Positions 44,360-53,731 are shown, counted from the first letter of the stretch. The stretch is 64,000 nucleotides of DNA from Nocardioides nematodiphilus (GCF_020216525.1 NZ_JAIWOY010000001.1:496001-560000), one strand, 5' to 3'. The notes: generated by a model not told the origin, from the sequence alone. Numbers and translations are program-made.

Positions 44360-47300
44360 ATGGGATCTCTCGTGCTGCAGCCGCCGCCGGTGCCGGACCG
44401 GGCGGAGTCGGGCGGTGTGCTCATGGCCGCCGTCCCGTTGCTCGGCAGCCTCGGCTCGGTCACGCTGATCGTCACGATGGGCGGCCGCGGCGCCCCGGCC
44501 TACCTCGCCGCGGGGCTGTGCCTGGTCGCGAGCCTCGGCTTCGTGGCCGCCCAGGTCGGGGGTCGACGACGCCAGCGCCGGCAGCGGATCGTCGCCCAGC
44601 GCAGCGACTATCTGGCGTACCTCGCCTCGGTCCGCGATCGGGTGCGCGCCACCGAGGAGCAGCAGCGCGACACCGCACTGCGACGCCACCCGAGTCCTGC
44701 GGCGCTGCCGGCTCTCGCGGCGGAGGGCTCGCACCTCGCCGAGCGCGGCCCGGCCGATCCCGACTTCCTCCGGATCCGGTACGGCGTCCGCTCGGCGCCG
44801 CCCGACCTCGAGCTGTCGCTCCCCGACCCGGCGGCCCCAGGTCGACCGGACCCGGTCTGTGTCCGGGCACTCGATCGGCTGGTCGCGGTCCACCGCGATG
44901 TGCCGGATCAACCGGTCACGCTCGATCTGCGTGAGCACCGCCGCCTCCGGGTCGTGGGCGAGCCGGACGCGGCCCGCGCGACGGCCCGCGCCCTGATCTG
45001 CTCCGCGACCGCCCGCCACGCGCCGGAGCACGTGCTCGTCGCCGTGCTGACCACACCCGCCGCCCGGGCGCAGTGGGACTGGCTGAAGTGGCTGCCGCAC
45101 GCCCTCAGCCCGCGTCGTGCGGATGCGGTCGGCGCCTGCCGGCTGGTCGCGACGTCCACCGACGAGCTCGACGCGCTGCTGCCGGGCGACGACGACCCCG
45201 AGCAGCCGCACATCCTCCTCGTCCGCGACGGGGACCTCGCCCCCACGGCCGAGCGGCCGGGTGTCACCGTCGTCGAGCTGGGCCCGGCCGCCGCCGGACC
45301 CGATCCCGGCGGCACCGTCCTCGACGCGGCGGGCCTGCTGGGCGATCGACTCGACCCGATCGTCGCGGAGGCCTACGCGCGCCGCTGGGCGCCGCACCGC
45401 CGTACCCGCTCGATCACGCGCGGCCCGCGCGACCTGATGGCCCTGCTGGGCGCCGGTGACGTGCGGGCGCTGGATCCGGCCGCCGGCTGGCGTCCGCGCC
45501 CCGAGCGCGAGCGGCTGCGCGTCCCGATCGGGGTCGACGACACCGGCGAGCCGGTCCATCTCGACCTCAAGGAGTCCGCGCAGCAGGGCATGGGTCCGCA
45601 CGGGCTGCTCGTCGGCGCCACCGGCTCGGGCAAGTCTGAGCTGCTGCGCACGCTGGTGGTCGGGCTGGCGGCCACCCATGCACCGGACGAGCTCAACCTG
45701 GTGCTCATCGACTTCAAGGGCGGCGCGACCTTCGCCGGGACGGCCGGGCTGCCCCACGTCTCGGCGGTGATCACCAACCTCGCCGACGACCTCGCCCTGG
45801 TCGACCGGATGCAGGACGCGCTCCTCGGGGAGCTGACGCGGCGACAGGAGCTGCTGCGGGCGGCCGGCAACCTGGCCTCGATCACCGAGCACGCCCGCGC
45901 GCGGCGCACCGACCCGACGCTGGCGCCGCTGCCGACGCTGCTGATCGTGGTGGACGAGTTCTCCGAGCTGCTCACCGCCAAGCCCGAGCTGAGCGATCTC
46001 TTCGTCGCGATCGGCCGGCTCGGTCGCTCGCTCGGGCTCCATCTGCTGCTCGCCTCGCAGCGCCTCGAGGAGGGCCGGCTACGGGGGCTCGAGTCGCATC
46101 TGTCCTACCGGATCGGGCTGCGCACCTTCTCGGCACACGAGTCGCGGGCGGTGCTCGGTGTCCCCGACGCGTACGACCTGCCGGCCAGGCCCGGCGCCGG
46201 CTATCTGCGCAGCGGACCCGAGACGCTGGTGCGGTTCCAGGCGGCCTACGTATCGGGCCCGGCGCCGGTGCCCGTCCCGGAGCAGGCGCACGCGGCCGGG
46301 ATCCTCCCGTACGACGTGAGGCCCATCGAGCAGCCCGACGAGCCGATTGTGGACCGCGAGCAGCCGCCGGTGCGCACGGTGCTCGACCTCGCGGTCGAGA
46401 GGCTGACCGGGCGAGGGGCGCCCGCGCACCGGGTCTGGCTGCCACCGCTCGACGAGCCGCCGCGGCTGACGGCCCTGATCGGCGAGCACGCCGAGCTCGT
46501 CGTCCCGGTCGGCGTCGTCGACCGGCCACGGGCGCAGCGCCGCGACACCCTCGCCCTGGACCTGCGCGGCGCCGCCGGCCACGTGGCGATCGTCGGAGGT
46601 CCCCGCTCCGGGAAGTCGGCCCTGCTGCGCACGATCGTCTCGACGCTCGCCCTGACGCTGTCGCCGCGCGAGGCGCAGATCTATGCGATCGACCTGGGCG
46701 GCGCGCTCACCGGGTGGAGCGGGCTGCCGCACCTCTCCGGGCTCGGCACGCGCAGCACGCCGGACGTCGTGCGCCGGATCGTGGCCGAGGTCCGCCAGCT
46801 CCTCGAGCAGCGCGAGGGGGCACCGGACGGTGGCACGATCCGTCACCCGCATCTCTTCCTGGTGGTCGACGGCTGGGCCGGGCTGCGGGCCGAGTTCGAG
46901 GACCTGGAGGGCGAGCTCCAGCAGGTGGCAGAGCGCGGTCTCGCGTACGGCATCCACCTCGTGACGTCCGCCGCCCGCTGGACCGACTACCGACCCGCGC
47001 TGCGCGACCTCCTCGGCTCGCGCCTGGAGCTGCGCCTCGGCGAGGTGAGCGACTCCGCAATCGATCGCCGGCTCGCCGCGACGGTCCCCGCCGGACGTCC
47101 CGGGCGCGGCCTCACCCCCGAGGGGCTGCACTTCCTCGCCGCCCGCCCCGGCGACCCGGACAGGGTGATCGCGCAGACGCGTGCGCTGTGGCCCGGCGCG
47201 AGCGCGCCTCGGCTGCGGCTGCTCCCGGAGCGGATCGACCTCCACGAGCTGCGGCGGGCCGCCGGAGTCACGGCGGAGACACCCGGCAGGCGGCTGCTCC

Positions 47301-47992
47301 TCGGCATCGACGAGCGCGTCCTACGGCCCGTCACGCTCGACCCCGACACCGACCCGCACCTGCTGATCCTCGGCGACGCCCGCTCCGGCAAGAGCTCCCT
47401 GCTGCGCGCCTACGCGCACGAGGTGATCCGCACGCGGAACCCAGCCGAGGCCCAGCTGGTGGTGGTCGATCCGCGGCGCGCGCTGCTCGGCGACCTGCCG
47501 GAGGAGTACGTCGTGCACCACCTGACGTCGGCCGCGCGCTCGGCTCCCGCACTCGAGGAGCTGGCCGCGTACCTCACCCGGCGGCTCCCGGGACCGGACG
47601 TCGCGCCCGCACAGCTGCGCGCCCGGTCGTGGTGGCAGGGAGCGGAGGTCTTCGTGCTGGTCGACGACCACGACCTGGTGACCACCGCCTCCGGCTCACT
47701 GCTCCTCCCCCTGCTGCCGCTGGTGGCGCAGGCGGGCGATGTCGGGCTCCACCTCGTCGTGGCGCGGCGCTGCGGCGGTGCCTCCCGGGCGCTCTACGAG
47801 CCGGTGCTCCAGACCCTGCGCGATCTGGCCACGCCGGGGCTGCTCCTCGACGGCGATCCCGCTGAGGGGCCGCTCCTGGGCACGACCAGGCCCGTCCGTG
47901 CGCAGCCCGGCCGGGCGCGCTTCGTCACCCGCGACCGCACCGAGGTGGTCCAGACCCCCTGGATCGATCCGGAGAGCCGGCGTACCGTTTAA
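44360..47992 (+). CDS. eccC: Type VII secretion ATPase EccC
   Basis: A 1210-residue motor protein. Two N-terminal membrane helices (about 15-65) are followed by three FtsK/SpoIIIE-type ATPase domains with Walker A motifs GATGSGKS (about 418), GGPRSGKS (about 745) and GDARSGKS (about 1004). Domain 1 keeps a full Walker B (LIVVDEFSELL); domains 2 and 3 have LVVDGWAGL and VLVDDHDLV, as is normal for EccC, where these domains bind substrate. ATG 44360 gives MGSLVLQPPP, matching the usual EccC N-terminus (MG..VLQ.PP). It is divergent from the WXG100 operon. Confidence 0.95.
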   Translation: MGSLVLQPPPVPDRAESGGVLMAAVPLLGSLGSVTLIVTMGGRGAPAYLAAGLCLVASLGFVAAQVGGRRRQRRQRIVAQRSDYLAYLASVRDRVRATEEQQRDTALRRHPSPAALPALAAEGSHLAERGPADPDFLRIRYGVRSAPPDLELSLPDPAAPGRPDPVCVRALDRLVAVHRDVPDQPVTLDLREHRRLRVVGEPDAARATARALICSATARHAPEHVLVAVLTTPAARAQWDWLKWLPHALSPRRADAVGACRLVATSTDELDALLPGDDDPEQPHILLVRDGDLAPTAERPGVTVVELGPAAAGPDPGGTVLDAAGLLGDRLDPIVAEAYARRWAPHRRTRSITRGPRDLMALLGAGDVRALDPAAGWRPRPERERLRVPIGVDDTGEPVHLDLKESAQQGMGPHGLLVGATGSGKSELLRTLVVGLAATHAPDELNLVLIDFKGGATFAGTAGLPHVSAVITNLADDLALVDRMQDALLGELTRRQELLRAAGNLASITEHARARRTDPTLAPLPTLLIVVDEFSELLTAKPELSDLFVAIGRLGRSLGLHLLLASQRLEEGRLRGLESHLSYRIGLRTFSAHESRAVLGVPDAYDLPARPGAGYLRSGPETLVRFQAAYVSGPAPVPVPEQAHAAGILPYDVRPIEQPDEPIVDREQPPVRTVLDLAVERLTGRGAPAHRVWLPPLDEPPRLTALIGEHAELVVPVGVVDRPRAQRRDTLALDLRGAAGHVAIVGGPRSGKSALLRTIVSTLALTLSPREAQIYAIDLGGALTGWSGLPHLSGLGTRSTPDVVRRIVAEVRQLLEQREGAPDGGTIRHPHLFLVVDGWAGLRAEFEDLEGELQQVAERGLAYGIHLVTSAARWTDYRPALRDLLGSRLELRLGEVSDSAIDRRLAATVPAGRPGRGLTPEGLHFLAARPGDPDRVIAQTRALWPGASAPRLRLLPERIDLHELRRAAGVTAETPGRRLLLGIDERVLRPVTLDPDTDPHLLILGDARSGKSSLLRAYAHEVIRTRNPAEAQLVVVDPRRALLGDLPEEYVVHHLTSAARSAPALEELAAYLTRRLPGPDVAPAQLRARSWWQGAEVFVLVDDHDLVTTASGSLLLPLLPLVAQAGDVGLHLVVARRCGGASRALYEPVLQTLRDLATPGLLLDGDPAEGPLLGTTRPVRAQPGRARFVTRDRTEVVQTPWIDPESRRTV

Positions 47993-48122
47993 GTAATGTA
48001 ATCTGAGCGACTTAGATAGATTGATTCACCGGATCGTTACCTGACGACAACGTCGCGGCGATCTTGGCGGGCAACGCTTACGACGCACGAACCACCAGAC
48101 ACCCCGGAAGGAGGGGCCCGAC
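47993..48122 (+). other. Intergenic region with AT-rich block before the 58-aa gene
   Basis: Positions 47989-48035 are far richer in A and T than the surroundings (TAAGTAATGTAATCTGAG and on through TTAGATAGATTGATTC). No clear -10/-35 pair could be fixed, but this is the likely promoter for the small gene at 48123. A strong GGAAGGAGG ribosome site lies at the 3' end. Confidence 0.5.
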
Positions 48123-48299
48123 ATGGAGAACACCACCCCGATCGAGCCGATCGCCCTGGACCGCACCACCCTGCAGCAGTCCAGCCTGCGCGACCGCCAC
48201 GCCAGCGCCCTGGCCAAGCTGATGGAGGAGCGCGACGACCTGCGCGGCACGTACGCGTTCGCCGACATGGTCGACGACTCGCTGCGCTGGTCCGCCTGA
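48123..48299 (+). CDS. Small uncharacterised protein, 58 aa
   Basis: The frame starts at ATG 48123 behind GGAAGGAGG and ends at TGA 48297. The product begins MENTTPIEPIALDRTTLQQ, is predicted to be mostly helical and charged (HASALAKLMEERDDLRGTY), and ends MVDDSLRWSA. There is no signal peptide, cysteine or membrane helix. The strong ribosome site, actinobacterial codon bias and following hairpin support a real gene. It follows eccC by 130 bp, but any tie to secretion is speculative. I do not recognise the family. Confidence 0.7.
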   Translation: MENTTPIEPIALDRTTLQQSSLRDRHASALAKLMEERDDLRGTYAFADMVDDSLRWSA

Positions 48300-48353
48300 G
48301 GCGCGTCGACGAGAGAGTGTTTGAAGCTGGCGCCGTTGGGTTACTAGGCGCTT

Positions 48354-48388
48354 CCGGCCGGATCCCGTTACGCACGGGGCCCGGCCGG
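48354..48388. terminator. Hairpin between the 58-aa gene and the HerA-like gene
   Basis: A 15-bp stem with two imperfect pairs (48354-48368 with 48374-48388) and loop TACGC lies between convergent gene ends and can end both transcripts. Confidence 0.8.
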
Positions 48389-48407
48389 TCGGCTTTCTGC
48401 GGGCGGA

Positions 48408-50027
48408 TCAGCGACGCTTGCCGAAGACGCCCTTCAGCACGTTGGTGATGTTGCGCGCCATCTGCTTCTTGCCACGGGGCGCCAACGCCGCCGCGATGTC
48501 GTCGGCGCTGTTCCAGGCGGCGTCGGCGATCGAGCCACCGTGGGCGCCGCTCTTCTTCTCGGCCCGCTGTGTCTTGTGGGCTGCGGCCTCGTCGGCCTTC
48601 GCCTGCTTCGCCGCGACCTTGGCGTCGGCCTCGGCCTTCTCGGCCGCCTGGGCGGCCTGCATCTTCGCGCCGAGGGTGTCGGCCGCGGAGTCCGTCGGAT
48701 CGATGGCGGCGCCGTACTTGGCGAACAGCGGCGAGGCCTGCACGGCCGCGCTCACCACCGACGCATCGGTCGCGCCCATCAGCGACTCGGGCGCCCGCAA
48801 CCGTGTCCACGCCACCGGGGTGGGTGCGCCGCGCTCGTTCATCACGGTCACGATCGCCTCGCCGATGCCGAGGGTCTGGATCACCTGACCCAGATCCGCG
48901 TACGAGGAGGTCGGGTAGGTGTTGACGGTCTGCTTGAGCGCCTTCGCGTCGTTGGGGGTGTTGGCCCGCAGCTGGTGCTGGACGCGCGAGCCGAGCTGGG
49001 CGAGCACGTCCTCGTGGATGTCGGTCGGCGACTGGCTGATGAAGAAGACGCCGACACCCTTCGAGCGGATGAGCCGGACGGTCTGGGTGATCGTGTCCAG
49101 GAAGTCCTTGGAGGCGCCGTTGAAGAGCAGGTGCGCCTCGTCGAAGAAGAAGACCAGCTTCGGCTTGTCCGGGTCGCCGACCTCGGGCAGCTTGCGGTAG
49201 AGGTCCGCGAGCAGCCACATCAGGAAGGTGGAGAAGACGGCCGGCTTGTCCGCGACGTTGGGCAGCTCGAGGAGCGAGATCCGGCCGCGGCCGTCGCCCT
49301 CGACGACGAGGAACTCGCTGGAGTCGAACTCCGGCCGGCCGAAGAAGGCGTCCGCGCCCTGGTCGGAGAACGCGATCAGCTCGCGCAGGATGACGCCGAC
49401 CGTGGCCGAGGACAGGCCGCCGAGTCCGGTCAGGTCCGCCTTGCCCTGCTCGGAGGTCAGGTACGTGAGGACGCTGCGCAGATCCGCCAGGTCGACCAGC
49501 TCGAGGCCGGCGCTCCTGGCGTAGTGGAAGACCAGCCCGAGCGACGACTCCTGGGTGTCGTTGAGCTCGAGCACCCGCGAGAGCAGGGTGGAGCCGAAGG
49601 TGTCGACACTGACCCGGATGGGGACGCCGGAGCCGTTCGCGCCCAGCGCGAAGTACTCCACCGGGAAGCTCTTCGCCGCCCACGTCTGGCCCACCGAGGC
49701 CGTCCGCGCGGTCAGCTTGTCGCTGGTCACGCCCGGCGTGGCCAACCCGGAGAGGTCGCCCTTCATGTCGGCGGCGAAGACCGCGACGCCCGCCGAGGAG
49801 AGCTGCTCGGCGATCAGCTGCAGGGTCTTGGTCTTGCCGGTGCCGGTGGCACCCGCGACCAGGCCGTGCCGGTTGAGCATGCCGATCGGGATCTTGATGT
49901 GGACGTCGGTCAGCGTCTCGGCGTCGGCCATCAGACCGCCCAGCTCGAGCGCCGCGCCGTCGAACACGTAGCCGGGCCGCACGGCCTCGGCGATCGGATT
50001 CGTGGACTCCCCCGGGGTCACCGTCAT
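48408..50027 (-). CDS. HerA-like/DUF853 ATPase
   Basis: A 539-residue P-loop ATPase of the DUF853 (helicase HerA-like) group. Walker A is GATGTGKT (59-66), Walker B is LVFFFDEAHLLF, and the arginine-finger region is LGSRVQHQLRA. The C-terminal 90 residues are Ala/Lys-rich and predicted coiled coil. The family is common in proteobacteria and actinobacteria with no settled role; DNA translocation is inferred from HerA. ATG 50027 is in frame; an overlapping ATG at 50031 is not. Confidence 0.9.
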   Translation of the reverse strand: MTVTPGESTNPIAEAVRPGYVFDGAALELGGLMADAETLTDVHIKIPIGMLNRHGLVAGATGTGKTKTLQLIAEQLSSAGVAVFAADMKGDLSGLATPGVTSDKLTARTASVGQTWAAKSFPVEYFALGANGSGVPIRVSVDTFGSTLLSRVLELNDTQESSLGLVFHYARSAGLELVDLADLRSVLTYLTSEQGKADLTGLGGLSSATVGVILRELIAFSDQGADAFFGRPEFDSSEFLVVEGDGRGRISLLELPNVADKPAVFSTFLMWLLADLYRKLPEVGDPDKPKLVFFFDEAHLLFNGASKDFLDTITQTVRLIRSKGVGVFFISQSPTDIHEDVLAQLGSRVQHQLRANTPNDAKALKQTVNTYPTSSYADLGQVIQTLGIGEAIVTVMNERGAPTPVAWTRLRAPESLMGATDASVVSAAVQASPLFAKYGAAIDPTDSAADTLGAKMQAAQAAEKAEADAKVAAKQAKADEAAAHKTQRAEKKSGAHGGSIADAAWNSADDIAAALAPRGKKQMARNITNVLKGVFGKRR

Positions 50028-50076
50028 GCATGGAACGGTATCCGCGGATCCCAGGTCGTGGCGATAAGGTCGCAGG

Positions 50077-50397
50077 GTGATCTTCAAGCGCGTCGGCTCG
50101 GACCGGCCTTACCCCGATCACGGCCTGACCGCGCGTGAATGGGCCGCCCTTCCGCCGCGTCAGCTGCGCCTCGACGAGCTGATCACCACCAAGGACACGC
50201 TCCAGCTCAGCTCCCTGCTGGACGAGGACTCCACGTTCTACGGCGACCTGTTCGCCCACGTCGTGGAGTGGCGCGGCGAGTACTACCTCGAGGACGGCCT
50301 GCATCGAGCCCTGCGCGCGGCCCTCCAGCAGCGCCACGTGCTGCACGCGCGGGTCCACACCCTGACCGACGCCGCTGCCGCGCCGCAGGGGGCCTGA
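50077..50397 (+). CDS. Conserved actinobacterial protein (annotated elsewhere as VapB-like)
   Basis: A 106-residue protein from GTG 50077 (ribosome site GCAGG) with IFKRVGSDRPYPDHGLTAREWAALP split over its start and a C-terminal EDGLHRALRAALQQR. The family is conserved in actinobacteria, and I recall database names calling it a VapB-family antitoxin. No toxin gene lies beside it, so a toxin-antitoxin role is not supported here. The HRALRAALQQR segment recalls ParB-nuclease-like folds. It is followed directly by the LytR_C gene (TGAGTG junction). Confidence 0.7.
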   Translation: MIFKRVGSDRPYPDHGLTAREWAALPPRQLRLDELITTKDTLQLSSLLDEDSTFYGDLFAHVVEWRGEYYLEDGLHRALRAALQQRHVLHARVHTLTDAAAAPQGA

Positions 50398-50901
50398 GTG
50401 CTCCCCGGCCTCCGTACGCTCCTGTCCCTCACGGTGCTGGCCCTGCTCGTGGTCGCCGTCGGCGGCTGGGGCTGGTCGATGCTCACCGAGCCGTTCCCGA
50501 AGAAGGCCGAGGCGCCGGTCTGCAGCTCGGTCGACGTGAAGGCGGGAGATCACGTCTTCCCGGCGCAGGTGACCGTCAGCGTCCTCAACGCCTCCAAGCG
50601 CGAGGGGCTGGCCGGCCGCACGATGGCCTCGCTGATCGAGGACGGCTTCGCGCGCGGCACCTCGGGCAACGCGTCCAAGCGCGCCGGAGTGAGCACGGTG
50701 CAGATCTGGACCAGCGATCCGCAGAGCCCCGCCGTCCAGCTGGTCGCGGCCTGGCTGCCCGGTGCGAAGGTCGTCCGCCACGCGACGACCGACCCCGGCG
50801 TGGTGGTCGTGGTCGGCGACAAGTTCGGCGGAGCCGACAACGGCCCGAAGTCGTACACGGCCAAGACCGACGCGACGATCTGCAGCCCGACGCTCTCGTA
50901 G
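50398..50901 (+). CDS. LytR C-terminal domain membrane protein
   Basis: A 167-residue protein with one N-terminal membrane helix (about 7-27) and an extracytoplasmic LytR_C domain (VTVSVLNASKREGLAGRTMA onward). It lacks the LCP catalytic domain that attaches glycopolymers to peptidoglycan, so it is a stand-alone accessory of cell-wall assembly. GTG 50398 starts right at the preceding stop, so the two genes are coupled. Confidence 0.88.
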   Translation: MLPGLRTLLSLTVLALLVVAVGGWGWSMLTEPFPKKAEAPVCSSVDVKAGDHVFPAQVTVSVLNASKREGLAGRTMASLIEDGFARGTSGNASKRAGVSTVQIWTSDPQSPAVQLVAAWLPGAKVVRHATTDPGVVVVVGDKFGGADNGPKSYTAKTDATICSPTLS

Positions 50902-50986
50902 GCGACCAGCCGAGCGACGACCGAGCCCGGAGCGCGCGCAGCCGCCGGCCGCGGTCGCGGGAGACCGCCGCGAAGCGCCCCGGGGG

Positions 50987-52477
50987 CTAGATCCGCCCGA
51001 CCCAGCCGGCCAGGCGCCCGTGCCGGGAGACCTGGCGCAGCCGACGCTCGGCCTTCTCCCGCAGGGCGCGCGGCACCACGACCAGCATGTCGTCGCCGCG
51101 CCGCAGGACGGTGCGCGGCTCGGCCGGGATGCTCTCGCCCTCGCGGATCACCATCGAGACCGAGGCGCCGCGCGGCAGGCGCAGCTCGCCCACCTCGACG
51201 CCGTGCAGCAGGGAGGCCGGCGTGATGGTGATCTGGAGCAGGTCGGCCGCGACCCGCTCGAGCACGGCGACCTCGAGCTCGAAGGCGCGCGCGTCACGTG
51301 GTTGCACCAGGCCGAGCAGCTTGGCGATGCCGGGCAGGGTCGGCGCGGTGACCAGGGTGTAGACGACGACCAGCACGAAGACCAGGTCGAAGAGGTGGAG
51401 CGAGCCCGGCACCCCGTCGGCCAGCGGGATCGTCATCAGCACGACCGGCACCGCACCGCGCAGCCCGGCCCAGCTGAGGAAGATCGCGTCACGCAGACCC
51501 AAGGGCTGCACGATCATCGCCACCAGCACGGCCAGCGGTCTCGCCACGAAGGTGAGGACCAGCCCGGCGACCAGGGCGCGCCCGACGATGTCCCAGGTGA
51601 GCGTCTCCGGGCTGAGCAGCAGTCCGAGCATGACGAAGAGCCCGATCTGGGCCAACCACGCGACGCCCTCGGCGAAGCCGCGCGTCACCTGCCGGTGCGG
51701 CAGCTCGGCGTTGCCGAGCACCACCGCCGCGACGTAGATCGCGGCGAATCCGCTGCCGTGCAGCACCGCAGCGCCGCCGTCGGCGAGGAAGCAGAGCGCC
51801 AGCACGCTGATCGAGTAGAGCCCGGAGGTCGGCAGGGAGACCCGGCGCAGCAGCCACGCGCCTGCCGCGCCGACGACGACCCCGATCAGGACGCCGAGCG
51901 CCAGCTCACCGGCCACGATGGCCAGCACGACCCACCACGGGTGATCGTGGACCGTGCCGGCCGAGATGAGGCTCACCAGGACGACTGTCGGGGCGTCGTT
52001 GAGACCGGACTCGGCCTCGAGCGCGCCGGTGAGCCGCCGGGGCAGCGGCACCACCCGGAGTACGGAGAACACCGCGGCCGCGTCCGTCGGGGAGGTGACC
52101 GCGCCGAGGAGGACCGCGAGCTCCCACGGCAGCCCGAGCAGGTAGTGCGCGCCGAGCGCCATCACGCCCACCGAGACAGCGACGCCGATGGTGGCCAGGG
52201 AGAGTCCCAGTCGCATCGAGGGACGCAGAACGCGCCATGACGTCGTGACACCGCCCTCCGCCAGGATCAACGCCAGGGCGGCGAAGCCGAGCGAGTGCGC
52301 CATCTCGGCGTTGTCGAAGTGGATCCCCAGCCCGGCCTCGCCGAGCGCGACGCCCATCAGGAGATAGACGAGCAGGGACGGCAGCCCGGCGACCGAGGTC
52401 AGCCGGACGGCGAGGATGGCGCAGAGGGTGACGGTGGAGCCCACAAGCAGGAAGAGATCGAGCTCATGGATGCTCAC
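50987..52477 (-). CDS. K+/H+ (or Na+/H+) antiporter with TrkA-C domain
   Basis: A 496-residue CPA1 antiporter. About 12-13 membrane helices span residues 8-385 with the ion-site motif AVTSPTDAAAVFSVLR and ESGLNDAP, then LSWAGLRGAVPVVL. A C-terminal TrkA-C regulatory domain (about 400-480, ITITPASLLHGVEVGELRLP region) points to the NhaP2/CvrA potassium/proton group. Expected role: pH and K+ homeostasis. Upstream, 84 bp separate it from the divergent aminotransferase. Confidence 0.92.
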   Translation of the reverse strand: MSIHELDLFLLVGSTVTLCAILAVRLTSVAGLPSLLVYLLMGVALGEAGLGIHFDNAEMAHSLGFAALALILAEGGVTTSWRVLRPSMRLGLSLATIGVAVSVGVMALGAHYLLGLPWELAVLLGAVTSPTDAAAVFSVLRVVPLPRRLTGALEAESGLNDAPTVVLVSLISAGTVHDHPWWVVLAIVAGELALGVLIGVVVGAAGAWLLRRVSLPTSGLYSISVLALCFLADGGAAVLHGSGFAAIYVAAVVLGNAELPHRQVTRGFAEGVAWLAQIGLFVMLGLLLSPETLTWDIVGRALVAGLVLTFVARPLAVLVAMIVQPLGLRDAIFLSWAGLRGAVPVVLMTIPLADGVPGSLHLFDLVFVLVVVYTLVTAPTLPGIAKLLGLVQPRDARAFELEVAVLERVAADLLQITITPASLLHGVEVGELRLPRGASVSMVIREGESIPAEPRTVLRRGDDMLVVVPRALREKAERRLRQVSRHGRLAGWVGRI

Positions 52478-52561
52478 GTGTCACCTCGCTCTTTCCAGCA
52501 GGGGCGGCGGGGTGCCAGCCTAGAGGACCACGCGACCAGGCCCTGCCCTTAACCTCGGGGC

Positions 52562-53731
52562 ATGGATTCCCGTCTCGGTGTGGCCCGACGCGCGAACGTG
52601 CCGCCGTTCCACGTGATGGACATGATCGAGGCCGCCGCCCGGCGCCAGCGCGAGCACGGCGACGTTCTCTCGCTCCTGGCCGGTCAGCCGCTGACCGGGG
52701 CGCCCGCTGCGGTGACCGCCGAGGCGATCCGCCTGCTGAGCAGCGGCGATCCGCTCGGCTACACCCCGGCCACCGGCATCCTGGAGCTGCGCGAGGCGAT
52801 CGCCGGCCACCACCTCCGGACGCGCGGGATCGCGGTCGATCCCGACGACGTGGTCGTGACGACGGGCGCCAGCGGCGGCTTCCTGCTGGCGTTCCTCGCG
52901 GCCTTCGAGGCCGGCGACCGGGTCGCGATGGCGCGGCCGAACTACCCCTGCTACCGCAACGTGCTGACCGCTCTGGGCTGCGAGGTGGTCGAGCTGGAGA
53001 GCGGCCCGGAGACACGGTTCCAGCCGACCCTTGAGCAGCTCGCCGCCGTGCCCGACCTCAAGGGCGTCGTCATCGCCAGCCCGGCCAACCCGACCGGCAC
53101 GATCATGCTGCCCGAGGAGCTCGCCGCGATCGCGACGTGGTGCGAGGCCAACGGCGTGCAGCTCATCTCCGACGAGATCTACCACGGGATCGAGTACGGC
53201 GCCGGGGCGACCACGAGCAGCGCCTGGGAGACCAGCCGCGAGGCGGTCGTCTTCGCCAGCTTCTCGAAGTACTTCTCCATGACCGGCTGGCGGATCGGCT
53301 GGATGCTCGTGCCGCGGCGGCTGCGCCGCGCCGTCGACGTGCTCACCGGGAACTTCACCATCTGCCCGCCGGCGCTGGCGCAGTACGCGGCGGTGGCCGC
53401 GTTCAGCGAGGAGTCGTACGCCGAGCTCGACGGGCACGTCGCGCGCTACGCCTCCAACCGGGAGCTGCTCCTGGGCGGGCTCACGGAGCTCGGCATCGAC
53501 CGGTTCGCCCCGGCCGACGGCGCGTTCTACGTCTACGCCGACGTCAGCCACCTCACCGACGACACCATGGCCTGGGCGAGGTGGCTGCTCGCCACCCACG
53601 GGGTCGCACTGGCGCCCGGCGCCGACTTCGACACCGAGGACGGCCATCGCTTCGTCCGCTTCAGCTTCGCCGGGGACGCCCTCGAGATCACCCGGGCGCT
53701 CGACCGGTTATCCACAGCCGTGCGCGGCTGA
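52562..53731 (+). CDS. Class I/II PLP-dependent aminotransferase
   Basis: A 389-residue fold-type I enzyme. The PLP lysine is Lys236 in FASFSKYFSMTGWRIGW; the cofactor is also held by NPTGT, DEIYHG and the final RFSF arginine. It belongs to the aspartate aminotransferase superfamily (subgroup I alpha), and the amino-donor specificity is not clear. The end of the gene contains a perfect DnaA-box sequence (53708-53716). The WXG100-hydrolase pair follows after 64 bp. Confidence 0.92.
   Translation: MDSRLGVARRANVPPFHVMDMIEAAARRQREHGDVLSLLAGQPLTGAPAAVTAEAIRLLSSGDPLGYTPATGILELREAIAGHHLRTRGIAVDPDDVVVTTGASGGFLLAFLAAFEAGDRVAMARPNYPCYRNVLTALGCEVVELESGPETRFQPTLEQLAAVPDLKGVVIASPANPTGTIMLPEELAAIATWCEANGVQLISDEIYHGIEYGAGATTSSAWETSREAVVFASFSKYFSMTGWRIGWMLVPRRLRRAVDVLTGNFTICPPALAQYAAVAAFSEESYAELDGHVARYASNRELLLGGLTELGIDRFAPADGAFYVYADVSHLTDDTMAWARWLLATHGVALAPGADFDTEDGHRFVRFSFAGDALEITRALDRLSTAVRG

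Noticed and set aside
48037..50781. 914-aa minus-strand open frame across the HerA-like gene and neighbours
   Set aside because: It crosses three real genes in a different frame, including two on the other strand, and has no recognisable domain.
50077..50901. Toxin-antitoxin operon
   Set aside because: The second gene is a LytR_C membrane protein, not a nuclease toxin.
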